A stretch of DNA of 64,000 nt. It comes from Streptomyces sp. NBC_00286 (GTDB lineage Bacteria > Actinomycetota > Actinomycetes > Streptomycetales > Streptomycetaceae). The notes below the pieces were generated by a model that was not told the origin of the DNA, searched no databases, and was given only the letters and a program-made list of their open reading frames with translations. Below, one piece after another: positions 19,142 through 26,632 of the stretch (position 1 is its first letter; each line of letters begins with the position of its first letter). Location: assembly GCF_036173125.1 (NCBI RefSeq), contig NZ_CP108054.1, positions 6,973,001 to 7,037,000 on the forward strand. The letters run 5' to 3'. Both the position numbers and the translations under genes were made by a program.

Positions 19142-19984
19142 ATGTCTGCCACGCGTACGATGCGGCGCATGTCTCAGGAGCCGATGTCGCAGGAGTCCGT
19201 GCCGCAGGAGCCCATCCCCCACGCGGCCGGAAACGCCTCCCTGAACTCCCTCTCCCGGGGGCAGGCGTCCGCTGGTCCGCGGCGGGTCAGCAGCCAGATC
19301 CAGCGCGAGGTCATGCAACTGATCCTCGACCGCAAGCTCCGCGCCGGCGCACCCCTGCCCACCGAGGCCGAACTGATGGGCGCCCTCGGCGTCAGCCGCA
19401 ACTCCGTCCGCGAGGCCCTCAAGGCGCTCCAGGCCCTCGACATCGTGGAGATCAGACACGGTTACGGGACGTATGTCGGCCAGGCGTCACTGACTCCCCT
19501 CGTCGACGGCCTGACCTTCCGCACGCTGGCAGCCCAGCAGGCCGACGACGGCGGAGCCTTGGCGCTCGGGGACATCCTCCAGGTCCGCGAAGTGCTGGAG
19601 GAAGGGCTGATACGACGGGTCGCGGGCGTGCTGTCGGACGCGGAGCTGGACCGGCTGGAGGGCGTGGTCACGCGGATGGAGGAGGCGGGGCGGGCGGGCC
19701 TTCCCTTCCCCGAACTCGACCGCGAATTTCATGAGTTGATGTACGCGTCCCTCGGTAACGCGCTTGTTCCCCAACTCCTCGGCGCCTTCTGGACCGTGTA
19801 CCGGCGGGTCGCCGGAGTCCAGGGCTGGACGGACGATCCGACCCCCGACGTCACGGTGCGGCGACACCGGGACATAGTCGTCGCCCTCAGGGCGAGGGAC
19901 ATCGCGGGAGCGCAGCGGGCGATGGCGGTACATTTCCGGGGAATCGAGGCGCGTGCGGCGCAGGAGTCGAGAGGTGTTGGGTGA
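19142..19984 (+). CDS. GntR-family regulator with FCD domain (FadR subfamily)
   Basis: 280 aa from the ATG at 19142 (AGGAGG 11 nt upstream; the in-frame GTG at 19130 lies on top of it). The first ~48 residues are low complexity with repeated SQEP-like units. The winged HTH spans about 50-113 ('LPTEAELMGALGVSRNSVR', 'EIRHGYGTYVG'). The FCD effector domain follows with metal/ligand residues in 'DREFHELMYASLGN' and 'VRRHRDIVVALRARD'. It is divergent from the ABC-aldolase operon, so it is probably that operon's ligand-responsive repressor. Its stop overlaps the next start (GTGA). Confidence 0.92.
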   Translation: MSATRTMRRMSQEPMSQESVPQEPIPHAAGNASLNSLSRGQASAGPRRVSSQIQREVMQLILDRKLRAGAPLPTEAELMGALGVSRNSVREALKALQALDIVEIRHGYGTYVGQASLTPLVDGLTFRTLAAQQADDGGALALGDILQVREVLEEGLIRRVAGVLSDAELDRLEGVVTRMEEAGRAGLPFPELDREFHELMYASLGNALVPQLLGAFWTVYRRVAGVQGWTDDPTPDVTVRRHRDIVVALRARDIAGAQRAMAVHFRGIEARAAQESRGVG

Positions 19985-20460
19985 GCGGGTTCGGAGATAC
20001 GGCTCGGGACGGAGGCTGGCCGGACGAGACGGCCGGCGTACTTCGATTGCCGTCAGGCCGGCTCGTACGGGGCCGGGGGCTCCGGCACCCGCTCCCGTCG
20101 ACGGCGCCGACACCCACGTACGCCGTCTATCTGCTGGGCAAAAACTCACCCCAAGTCTCCTGGGAAACCCGCTGGATCCGCTGGCCGGACTTCTGGCTTC
20201 CGAAGGACCGCGCGTACGCCCGCGAGGTGCTGACGGAGGCGTGGAACCGGGCGGCGTCTCCGGACGAGCGGGTCGAGGTCGCCTGTGGGGGTGGCCGCGG
20301 ACGTACGGGTACGGCCCTTGCCTGCCTGGCGGTCCTGGACGGTGTACCGCCTGAGGATGCGGTGGACTTCGTACGCCGGAACTACGACCGGCATGCGGTG
20401 GAGACGCCGTGGCAGCGACGGTATGTACGGGGTTTCGCGGAGCCGTCGCGGGTCAGGTGA
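19981..20460 (+). CDS. protein-tyrosine-phosphatase-like protein
   Basis: A 159-aa protein with a CX5R loop 'ACGGGRGRTGTALACLAVL' (Cys102, Arg108), the P-loop of the Cys-based phosphatase fold, followed by the usual helix. The general-acid Asp is not certain ('RWPDFWLP' is a candidate WPD-like loop at 68-75). The GTG start overlaps the GntR stop by 4 bp, so it is co-translated with the regulator. A dephosphorylation step in the same pathway is possible but only inferred. It converges with the GNAT gene, 8 bp away. Confidence 0.75.
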   Translation: MSGFGDTARDGGWPDETAGVLRLPSGRLVRGRGLRHPLPSTAPTPTYAVYLLGKNSPQVSWETRWIRWPDFWLPKDRAYAREVLTEAWNRAASPDERVEVACGGGRGRTGTALACLAVLDGVPPEDAVDFVRRNYDRHAVETPWQRRYVRGFAEPSRVR

Positions 20461-20468
20461 GGCGTTGG

Positions 20469-20927
20469 TCAGGCGAGGCGCAGGGTGATCCAGGGAACGG
20501 GGTCGCCCGGCAGCACGTACCGCTTGACCTCGACGAACCCGTGCTTCTGCGCGAACCGCAACCCGTCCTCGTTGGACGCGAGAACGACCGTCTCGATCAC
20601 CTCGGCGCCGAACTCCCGCGCCCGCTCCAGCCCGCGCGCGTAAATCTCCTCGCCGAAGCCCTGCCTCCGGTGGGTGGGCAGCACGCGGGCGATGACGGTG
20701 ACCTCCGGCGCGTCATCGGCGGGCGGCCGCACGGTCGAGCACCCCACGAGGACGTCTCCGAGATACGCGACCTCGAGGTGATACCGCTCGGCCCGCTCCC
20801 GCGCTTCTTCGATCGACATCGCCGCCGGAGGAACGATCACGTTGTGAACGTGCTGCCAGTCCTGAAGCGCGGTGTCGCTGTCCACGTCTACTTGCTCAAC
20901 ACGAAGCTTGGTCACCGGGGGAGCCAA
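20469..20927 (-). CDS. GNAT-family N-acetyltransferase
   Basis: 152 aa from a TTG; a GTG at 20915 is an alternative and neither has a good RBS. The acetyl-CoA motif A is 'ARVLPTHRRQGFGEEIYARG' (Q/RxxGxG/A) on the family's beta-4/alpha-3 unit. The C-terminal 'ASNEDGLRFAQKHGFVEV' is the typical GNAT closing strand. Substrate unknown. The protein ends with the beta strand 'VPWITLRLA'. Confidence 0.85.
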   Translation of the reverse strand: MAPPVTKLRVEQVDVDSDTALQDWQHVHNVIVPPAAMSIEEARERAERYHLEVAYLGDVLVGCSTVRPPADDAPEVTVIARVLPTHRRQGFGEEIYARGLERAREFGAEVIETVVLASNEDGLRFAQKHGFVEVKRYVLPGDPVPWITLRLA

Positions 20928-20981
20928 TCGTGCGGGTGGAGGACCGTCAAATCAGTTTCCATCTCGCCGAATTGGAGCGGC

Positions 20982-21434
20982 TCAGGGGACGGTCTCGCCC
21001 CGCACGAGGGGATGGCAGATCGGCTGGAGGTCGGCGGGGAGTTCGTCGGGGCGGCACCAGCGGGCTTCCAGGATTTCGAAGGGGTCGATGCGTAGTTCGC
21101 CGCCCAGCAGGCGGGCTTCGTAGGCCACTTCGAGGCGGGTGCGGAAGCCGCTGTTCAGGAGGACGAGGCGGCCTGCCTCGACGTCGAGGTTGGTCTCCTC
21201 CTTGATTTCGCGGACCAGGGTGCGCCGGAAGTCCTCGCCCTTGTGCGCGAAGCCACTCGGCAGGCCCCACTGGCGTCCCGGCGGCCACATCCGGTGCCGT
21301 AGCAGCAGCACGCGGCCTTCGTCGTCGCGCACGACACCGGTCACGCCGACCACGAACTTCGCGTTCAGGAGCCACATCACGCGGCTTTGCACCGGGCGCA
21401 GGGCGCGCCAAAGGCGGACGAGGAGTCGCCTCAC
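20982..21434 (-). CDS. Nudix hydrolase
   Basis: 150 aa from a GTG with GGAGG 4 nt upstream. The Nudix box reads 'GFAHKGEDFRRTLV' then 'REIKEETNLDV', so the usual EEXG ends in Asn instead of Gly; metal-binding glutamates are kept. The N-terminal 'RRLLVRLWRALRPVQSRVMW' is basic and amphipathic and may touch membrane or nucleic acid. Substrate (a nucleoside diphosphate derivative) cannot be told. Confidence 0.87.
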   Translation of the reverse strand: MRRLLVRLWRALRPVQSRVMWLLNAKFVVGVTGVVRDDEGRVLLLRHRMWPPGRQWGLPSGFAHKGEDFRRTLVREIKEETNLDVEAGRLVLLNSGFRTRLEVAYEARLLGGELRIDPFEILEARWCRPDELPADLQPICHPLVRGETVP

Positions 21435-21608
21435 GGGGCCTCCGGGGGTATACGGGGGTACGGGGTTGTCGCTCCCCGCGAACGGGTGGCGGTCGGGCGA
21501 GGCCTTCGCCCCTACGGACGGTACCTCGTCGGGAGTTCATACCTTGGTTGCGCTCCCATCGACCATCGGCGGAGAGCCAAGTTCCCTTCGGCTCAAGAGA
21601 CTTGCGGC

Positions 21609-21805
21609 ATGGAGAAGACCAAGGGGAGTCAGGGGGAACACGGGCAACAAAAGGAACACGCAGAACACGCAGAACACGCAGAACACGGAGAACACGGAGA
21701 ACGGGGGATCAGTCGTGCGCGGTTCATGGCGGGAGCGGCTGCTGTCGGGGGGTGCGGTCGCCCGTCATTACGACCGGGCACGCTGTTGAGAGCGGGCGAA
21801 CGAGG
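21609..21805 (+). pseudogene. possible truncated N-terminus of a Tat-secreted protein with EHA repeats
   Basis: An ATG at 21609 opens a frame that reads 'MEKTKGSQGEHGQQ', then (EHA/EHG)n, then 'ERGISRARFMAGAAAVGG'. The last part looks like a twin-arginine export signal in which RR is RAR. No recognisable mature domain follows before the frame enters the antisense of the CGNR gene. It may be a decayed gene or only a chance ORF. It lies in the otherwise gene-free stretch 21435-21805. Confidence 0.25.
21654..21698. repeat. 9-bp tandem repeat (GAACACGCA), five copies
   Basis: Three identical GAACACGCA units are followed by two GAACACGGA units and a decayed sixth. The A-rich composition stands out in this GC-rich region. 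It lies in the possible EHA-repeat reading frame between the Nudix and CGNR genes. Confidence 0.85.
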
Positions 21806-22435
21806 TCAGGGACGCCGGCCGCTCTCCGGCGCGGGACTGAGGGACTGCCCGTCCCGCTGGCTGCGGCGGTGGGCTGCGACGCGTTCGCGGGTTGCGCAGC
21901 GGCGGGAGCAGTAGCGGCGGGTCGGGCCGGGGCCCTGGGTGATGTAGACGTTCCGGCAGGTGGGGGAGGCGCAGAGGCCGCCGGGTGGGCGTTGGCGGTC
22001 CCAGAGGAGGACGGTCAGGGCCAGGCAGGACGAGGCCAGGAACCATTCTTCCCAGGGCCCGTCGTCGTCGCGGTCGAGATGGGGGTGCCAGGGGCCGCTG
22101 CCGCCGTGCGAGGTGAGGCGTAGTGGGCCCGTGTGTTCCAGCAGCAGGCGGTTGAGGGCTGCGGCGGCGGGGTCGATGTGCTCGGCGGCGAACACCTCTC
22201 GGAGGAGGACGGCGGTTGCGCGCATGCGGGTGATGTCGGCGGGGGTGATCTCGATGGGGTCCAACTCGCCGTATTCGCGCAGTACTTCGACTACGGCGTT
22301 GGGGTGGGGTGGGGGCTGGTCTTCGGTACCCGTACCGGTGCCGTTGCCGGCGAGGACGTTGATCAGGGCCGCGGTGCGGCGAGCGTTGGTCAGCACGGAG
22401 TGCCGTGTGGACCAGTCGTCGGTGGGGGCCGTCAT
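21806..22435 (-). CDS. CGNR zinc-finger (ABATE-domain) regulator
   Basis: 209 aa from the ATG at 22435 ('MTAPTDDWSTRHSVLTNAR'). The N-terminal ABATE-like helical domain is followed by a C-terminal Cys-rich finger: 'CASPTCRNVYITQG' and 'RRYCSRRCATRERVAAHR'. This is the CGNR-type stress-regulator motif, here with CATR in place of CGNR. It is divergent from an MFS pump, with a 7-bp inverted repeat starting 8 bp before its start codon. It probably autoregulates and controls the pump. Confidence 0.85.
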   Translation of the reverse strand: MTAPTDDWSTRHSVLTNARRTAALINVLAGNGTGTGTEDQPPPHPNAVVEVLREYGELDPIEITPADITRMRATAVLLREVFAAEHIDPAAAALNRLLLEHTGPLRLTSHGGSGPWHPHLDRDDDGPWEEWFLASSCLALTVLLWDRQRPPGGLCASPTCRNVYITQGPGPTRRYCSRRCATRERVAAHRRSQRDGQSLSPAPESGRRP

Positions 22436-22443
22436 GGGCCCGA

Positions 22444-22476
22444 ATGTAACGCATATTGCGAAGGTTTGAGTTACAT
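22444..22476. promoter_or_regulatory. inverted repeat between the CGNR regulator and MFS pump
   Basis: ATGTAAC (22444-22450) and GTTACAT (22470-22476) form a perfect 7-bp inverted repeat with a 19-bp AT-rich spacer in the 57-bp divergent gap. It overlaps where both promoters must lie and is a strong candidate operator. Confidence 0.6.
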
Positions 22477-22492
22477 CCTTAACGTCTTCCCG

Positions 22493-23839
22493 ATGGGGAA
22501 GCGTTACTCGAAGTGGTCGTATCTCTCCGGGGCGGCAGCGGCGCGGATGGGCGACGAGATGTCCGGCCCGGCGTTGCTGTTGGCTGGCTTCGCGGTCGGA
22601 GGTTCGGTTGCGGAGGCGTCGTCGCTGCTGGCGGGCATCACGGTGGCGGCGGCGGTCGGTGGGCCGGTGCTCGGTGCGCTTCTCGACAGGTCCGCGCGGC
22701 CGGGTCGGCTGCTGGCCCGGGCGCTTGCCCTCTACGGGGCGGGCTTGGCGGCGATCCTTCTGAGCCTCGGTCGTCTTCCGTTCGCTTTGACGGTCCTGAT
22801 CGCCGTGTTCACCGGCCTGCTCGGGCCTGCTCTGTCGGGCGGCTGGACCGCCCAACTGCCCAGGGTCGTGCCCCGCGAGCAGATGCCACGCGCGAACGCA
22901 CTCGACGCGATGACGTTCAGCCTGGCGAGTCTGGCCGGCCCGGCGCTCGCCGGAGCCCTGGCGAAGCTGTTCGGGGCACCGGCTGCTGTGGTGGCGTCCG
23001 TCGCGTTGATCGCGCTCGCGCTTCCTGTGGCGTGGGGGCTGCCTGTGGAGGGCGGTTCGGGGCGGGGGCGATTGGCTGTGGGGCGCGGTCAGGTGCGGGG
23101 TCGATTGCCTGTGGGGCGCGGTCCGGTGCGGGACCGACTGCCCGCGGACGACGATCTAGGGTGCGGCCGGTTGCCTGCGGATCATGGTCCGACGCGGGTT
23201 CGACCGGCCGCGGACCATGGTCCGGAGCAGGACCGGACGACGGTGTCCGTGGCCGGGGACGTGGCCGCCGGCTTTCGTTGCATCACCCGCACCCGGCCCC
23301 TGGCCCGGGCGACCCTCACCTCGGTCATCTCTTGTGCCGGTCTGGGCATGCTGATCACCTGCACCCCGTCCCTCGGCGAACGGGCCTTCGGTTCGGCCGC
23401 CGACGGCACGACGTTGCTGTCCTGCACCGCCGTCTCGGCCCTCGCCGCCAACGCCGTACTCGCCCGCCGTCCCCACGCGATCTCCCCGGACACGATCATC
23501 TGGTCCAGCACCCTGCTCCTGGCCGCCGCGCTCCTGCTGGCCGCGACCGGTCATCCGGCTCTGGTCATCGCGGCCGCCGTGGTGGCGGGCATCGGCGAAG
23601 GCCCCCAACTCGTCGCCCTGTTCACGATCCGGCACCGAGAGGCACCCGAACGCCTACGCAGCCAGGTCTTCACCACAGGCGCCAGCCTCAAGATCACCGC
23701 CTTCGCCATCGGCGCGGCGGCTGCCGGCTCGCTCGCGACGCGGTCGGTGTCTGCCGCGCTCCTGACGGCGGCCGGAGTGCAGCTTGCCGCGGGGCTGAGC
23801 TACGGGGCGGCTAAGTTCAGTACGCGAGTACGTGGTTGA
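22493..23839 (+). CDS. MFS transporter with a repeat-filled cytoplasmic loop
   Basis: 448 aa from the ATG at 22493 ('MGKRYSKWSYLSGAAAARMG'). About 11-12 TM segments are visible, e.g. 'LLAGITVAAAVGGPVLGALL' with the MFS motif-A variant 'GALLDRSARPGR'. The N-half resembles enterobactin/drug exporters. Between the two six-helix bundles there is an Arg/Asp/Gly-rich loop of five degenerate 11-12-residue units (about residues 188-248). It is divergent from the CGNR regulator. Substrate unknown; drug or metabolite efflux is likely by family. Confidence 0.87.
   Translation: MGKRYSKWSYLSGAAAARMGDEMSGPALLLAGFAVGGSVAEASSLLAGITVAAAVGGPVLGALLDRSARPGRLLARALALYGAGLAAILLSLGRLPFALTVLIAVFTGLLGPALSGGWTAQLPRVVPREQMPRANALDAMTFSLASLAGPALAGALAKLFGAPAAVVASVALIALALPVAWGLPVEGGSGRGRLAVGRGQVRGRLPVGRGPVRDRLPADDDLGCGRLPADHGPTRVRPAADHGPEQDRTTVSVAGDVAAGFRCITRTRPLARATLTSVISCAGLGMLITCTPSLGERAFGSAADGTTLLSCTAVSALAANAVLARRPHAISPDTIIWSSTLLLAAALLLAATGHPALVIAAAVVAGIGEGPQLVALFTIRHREAPERLRSQVFTTGASLKITAFAIGAAAAGSLATRSVSAALLTAAGVQLAAGLSYGAAKFSTRVRG
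23056..23235 (+). repeat. degenerate 33-36-bp tandem repeat inside the MFS gene
   Basis: Five units are read as RGRLAVGRGQV, RGRLPVGRGPV, RDRLPADDDLG, GRLPADHGPTRV and RPAADHGPEQD. The unit length keeps the frame. The repeat encodes the central cytoplasmic loop and shows recent expansion in its first two copies. Confidence 0.75.
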
Positions 23840-24057
23840 GCGGACGAAGGAGTCGGGAAGAGAGCGGATACGTCAGGTGGTCGCGCAGTGGGCACCGGGA
23901 GAGGGCCGAGGAGTTGGCCAGTGGCCGGGCTGCGTTTCTCGAGGGTGCCCGGCGGATGCTCACCCAGGCCACCCAGGTGCAGGTGGCCGAGCGCATGGGT
24001 GTGCGCAAGGAGCAGGGCGACGGGCTTGGTGACGGTGGGCCGGGGCTCGTGACGTGA
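23836..24057 (+). CDS. hypothetical small protein, possible HTH fragment
   Basis: 73 aa from a TTG that overlaps the MFS stop codon. Codons show strong third-position GC bias, which supports real or once-real coding. The segment 'TQATQVQVAERMGVRKEQGD' resembles the recognition part of an XRE-type HTH (TQxxVAERMGV). The protein is too short for a full five-helix domain and ends right at the MITE-like element, so it may be truncated by it. Confidence 0.35.
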   Translation: MSGRRSREESGYVRWSRSGHRERAEELASGRAAFLEGARRMLTQATQVQVAERMGVRKEQGDGLGDGGPGLVT

Positions 24058-24217
24058 ACGTTTGGGCTGCCCGCTTCTTGCCAGTGTCGTGCTTCCACGG
24101 CCCGAGTAAAGGGCGCTCCCTCCGGTCGCGTCGCCTTCGGCGATTCCGCTTCGCTCCACCCTTGACTCGACCCGCTCCAGCACGGGCAAGAAGCGAGCGG
24201 GCAGCCCAAACGTTCAC
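24054..24217. mobile_element. 164-bp MITE-like element with long terminal inverted repeats
   Basis: The ends are near-perfect inverted repeats: GTGAACGTTTGGGCTGCCCG at 24054 matches its complement ending at 24217. The match continues with TCTTGCC after a 4-base indel (about 29 bp per arm). The ~100-bp interior has no ORF. No target-site duplication was recognised. It could also act as a giant terminator for the MFS/small ORF and the convergent DUF397 gene. Confidence 0.5.
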
Positions 24218-24237
24218 TTGAGAGCTTGCGATGCGAG

Positions 24238-24516
24238 TTACTCGGCTACGGCGCCGATGAACTCCGTCCAGGCCGCCGCACCGATCACCAGCACGGGCCC
24301 GTCCATGACCTTGCTGTCCCGGACGGGGACGATGCCGGGGACTCCGTCGGCTACCTCGACGCAGTCCTCCCCGCCAGCGCCGCCGCTGTAGCTGCTCTTA
24401 CGCCAGCTGGCGGCGCCTGCGAAGTCGTACGCGACCTCGACACACGACTCCCCGCCGTCGCCGCCGCTGTAGGTGCTCTTACGCCACCGTGCAGTGCTCA
24501 GGTCGTACTCGCGCAT
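24238..24516 (-). CDS. DUF397 protein with two DUF397 motifs
   Basis: A 92-aa protein with the core motif duplicated: 'ARWRKSTYSGGDGGESCVEV' and, 20 residues on, 'ASWRKSSYSGGAGGEDCVEV', then 'VPVRDSKVMDGPVLVI' and 'AAWTEFIGAV'. DUF397 proteins are small partners of XRE/DUF5753 regulators in streptomycetes and may work as antitoxin-like or signalling partners. The ATG is 12 bp after the XRE stop, in the same operon. Confidence 0.92.
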   Translation of the reverse strand: MREYDLSTARWRKSTYSGGDGGESCVEVAYDFAGAASWRKSSYSGGAGGEDCVEVADGVPGIVPVRDSKVMDGPVLVIGAAAWTEFIGAVAE

Positions 24517-24528
24517 CGTCTGTAGTCC

Positions 24529-25338
24529 TCAGTCCTCCGCCACCGATTCGATCAGGGCCAGGGACGCCTCCGGCGACAGCGCGGCGGCCCTGAGGAGATC
24601 GTAATGCGCCTGCGAACGCTTCACTACTGCCGGATCGTCCAGCAGATTCCCCGAAAGCACCGCCTCTGTATAGACGGTTGGCGGGGCGTCGTCGAACTCC
24701 ATGAGCGTCATCATCTTGCCCATCGCCGGGTGAGCCCCGGCTGAGAACGGGAGCACCTGAACCATCACCTTGCGCTCACGCATCATCGCCGCGATGTGAT
24801 CCAGTTGCCGGGCCATCGCAGCGGGACCACCCACTGGGATGCGCAGCGCAGCCTCGTGCAGAACCGCCCAATACACGGGCCGTGTAGCGTCCTTGAGGAG
24901 CTGGGTGCGGTCCATGCGCAGCCTGACCATCTCCTCGATGTACTCGTCTGCGGCGAGCGGGTTGCTCGCCAGGTAGATGGCGCGTGCGTACTCGGCGGTC
25001 TGAAGCAGTCCCGGGACGACCGCTGGCGCGTACTCGCAGATCTCCGTCGCGAGCCGTTCAAGCTCCGCCACATGCGCGAAGTAGTCCGCGTACGCCTGCT
25101 CTTTGATGAGCTTTCGCCAAAGCCTCTCGAAAAAGCCTCCGGTTTGTAGGACCTCATCGATCCGCTGCGCCACATCCAACTGCGGCTTCCGAATAGCCTG
25201 TTCGAATTGCCCGATGTAGCCGCCCGACACAAAAACGCGAGAACCCAAGTCGGACTGCGTGAATCCGGCTTCCTCCCGCCGCCGTTTCAGCTCTGTGCCG
25301 AAGAACTCCCAGGCCGCCTGACGCGAACCATTGGCCAT
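24529..25338 (-). CDS. XRE-family regulator with DUF5753 domain
   Basis: 269 aa from the ATG at 25338 (AGGGGG about 7 nt upstream; an in-frame start at 25389 has none). The N-terminal HTH is 'TELKRRREEAGFTQSDLGSR' with 'VSGGYIGQFEQAIRKP'. The remainder is DUF5753 ('VVPGLLQTAEYARAI', 'MDRTQLLKD', 'VQVLPFSAGAHPAMGKMMTL'). Such proteins pair with DUF397 partners and some influence development or antibiotic synthesis. It is divergent from two tiny ORFs on the plus strand. Confidence 0.93.
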   Translation of the reverse strand: MANGSRQAAWEFFGTELKRRREEAGFTQSDLGSRVFVSGGYIGQFEQAIRKPQLDVAQRIDEVLQTGGFFERLWRKLIKEQAYADYFAHVAELERLATEICEYAPAVVPGLLQTAEYARAIYLASNPLAADEYIEEMVRLRMDRTQLLKDATRPVYWAVLHEAALRIPVGGPAAMARQLDHIAAMMRERKVMVQVLPFSAGAHPAMGKMMTLMEFDDAPPTVYTEAVLSGNLLDDPAVVKRSQAHYDLLRAAALSPEASLALIESVAED

Positions 25339-25456
25339 GGCCAACCCCCTTGTACTGCACCGTCGTTGCTGAGCGTAGAGGTCTTCCAAAGTCTAAGCGG
25401 CCAGATCCACCGTGGAGATGAAAAGCGTGAAACTCAAAAGCGAGGGGAGCACCACG

Positions 25457-25681
25457 ATGGCTGACTATGAGGGTCGCGGCGTACGGCACTCGACGGGATG
25501 CGTCGAAGAGGCGGAGGAAACGGTGAAAGAGTTGCGGGAAGCACTCGTGAACGCAGGAATTAAGTTGCCGACGCTCCGGATCGACCCGGCAAGTTTGGCG
25601 CGGGAGACGCCTTGCCCGCTCATCGAATTGGGGCGGTGTTCCGTCGAGACGGCGGCACGGCTGGCGGCGGTGATCCGGTGA
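25457..25681 (+). CDS. hypothetical protein next to an XRE/DUF397 pair
   Basis: 74 aa from the ATG at 25457 (GAGGGGAG 8-10 nt upstream). The sequence is mostly helical ('CVEEAEETVKELREALVNAG') and ends 'CPLIELGRCSVETAARLAAV'. Small proteins of this look are common beside XRE/DUF397 loci. No function is recognised. Its TGA overlaps the GTG of the next gene, so the two are coupled. Confidence 0.7.
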   Translation: MADYEGRGVRHSTGCVEEAEETVKELREALVNAGIKLPTLRIDPASLARETPCPLIELGRCSVETAARLAAVIR

Positions 25682-25893
25682 GGCTGCCGATCGGGGCGTA
25701 CGCCTTCGACACGAAGACGGGGAAGGTGGGCGTGGTGATGGGACACGAGGGGCCGTACGTACAGCTCAGACCGATCGGCGGCGGCCGGGAGTGGGACTGC
25801 GAACCGGGCTCGGTCCGCAAGGCCACCCAGGCGGAACGGCTCCGCGCGGCCACGGCGTACGCGAACGCACGCAGCCGCGGGGAGGTCCCTTGA
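25678..25893 (+). CDS. hypothetical protein, KOW/SH3-like small beta protein
   Basis: 71 aa from a GTG overlapping the previous TGA (GTGA). The pattern 'YAFDTKTGKVGVVMGHEGPY' then 'VQLRPIGGGREWDCEPGSV' suggests a small SH3-like barrel, and 'AERLRAATAYANARS' a terminal helix. Function unknown. It forms a two-gene operon divergent from the XRE regulator. Confidence 0.75.
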   Translation: MRLPIGAYAFDTKTGKVGVVMGHEGPYVQLRPIGGGREWDCEPGSVRKATQAERLRAATAYANARSRGEVP

Positions 25894-25974
25894 AGGGGGG
25901 AGAAGTGGAGTGTGAGAGGCGTGACCGTGACCGGGGGTAACCCCTGAGGTCGGTGTGACATAAAGTGCGGGCGC

Positions 25975-26601
25975 ATGGCGATCTGGAACCCGATACGGAA
26001 CCTTCGCAAGCCGAAGACGGCTCGCAGGTACCCCGTGCCGCTCACCATGCACCAGCTGTGGATGGTGTCGCTGAGCGCGCCCGTGAACCGCGACGGGGAC
26101 GCCTCGCGGACGACGCTGTACCCCTTCACCCGCATCGACGACGAGAAGGCCCGGCGGTGGCTGGCCGACCAGTGGGAGATCACCTCGCGTGAGGCGCTGG
26201 CCGGCCGGCTCGACGGGCTCGCGCGGAGTGGTTACCGGGCGCGGGCGCGGCTGCGGCTCGGTGTCGAACCGCTGGCGTGGGACGCCGGGCTGTACGTGGA
26301 CATCTCCCGGCGGGGCTTCGCGTGCGGGCTGCTGAGCGAAGCTGAGGCGTGGACCGCGCTCAAGAACATCGTCCCGGCGGTGGCGCGCACGTACGGCTCC
26401 TGGAAGGAGTACGCCGAGCACTATCTGCTGGGGCGGAAGGTGTGGCTCGAGGGCCTCCAGGGTCGAGGGGATGCCGACCTCCCGGCCCCCCAGGAGGCTT
26501 CCGACGCCCACCTGCAGGCCCTGCTGGACCCGATGAACAAGGCCAGCCCCTGGAACATGGCGCCTTGGGAGGCGATCAGCCATCCCGACCGCGCCCGCTG
26601 A
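25975..26601 (+). CDS. DUF1266 domain protein
   Basis: A 208-aa protein with the DUF1266 pattern: an N-terminal 'LWMVSLSAPVNRDGDASR', a 'AWDAGLYVDISRRGFACGLL' core, and 'AWTALKNIVPAVARTYGSWK' with 'EYAEHYLLGRKVWLEG'. DUF1266 proteins have no settled function; some accompany contact-dependent or secretion loci. There is no signal peptide. It stands alone between the XRE-linked ORFs and the PIN toxin. Confidence 0.85.
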   Translation: MAIWNPIRNLRKPKTARRYPVPLTMHQLWMVSLSAPVNRDGDASRTTLYPFTRIDDEKARRWLADQWEITSREALAGRLDGLARSGYRARARLRLGVEPLAWDAGLYVDISRRGFACGLLSEAEAWTALKNIVPAVARTYGSWKEYAEHYLLGRKVWLEGLQGRGDADLPAPQEASDAHLQALLDPMNKASPWNMAPWEAISHPDRAR

Positions 26602-26632
26602 CGGGGCGCGGTCCGGGAGTCTCAGCTGGGTG

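Noticed and set aside
21139..21789. 217-codon plus-strand frame over the Nudix gene and following gap
   Set aside because: Antisense to the Nudix box for half its length; Ser/Arg/Thr-rich, no motif.
22133..22492. N-terminal extension of the MFS gene to 22133
   Set aside because: It would run antisense through the CGNR gene; the ATG at 22493 begins the conserved transporter sequence.
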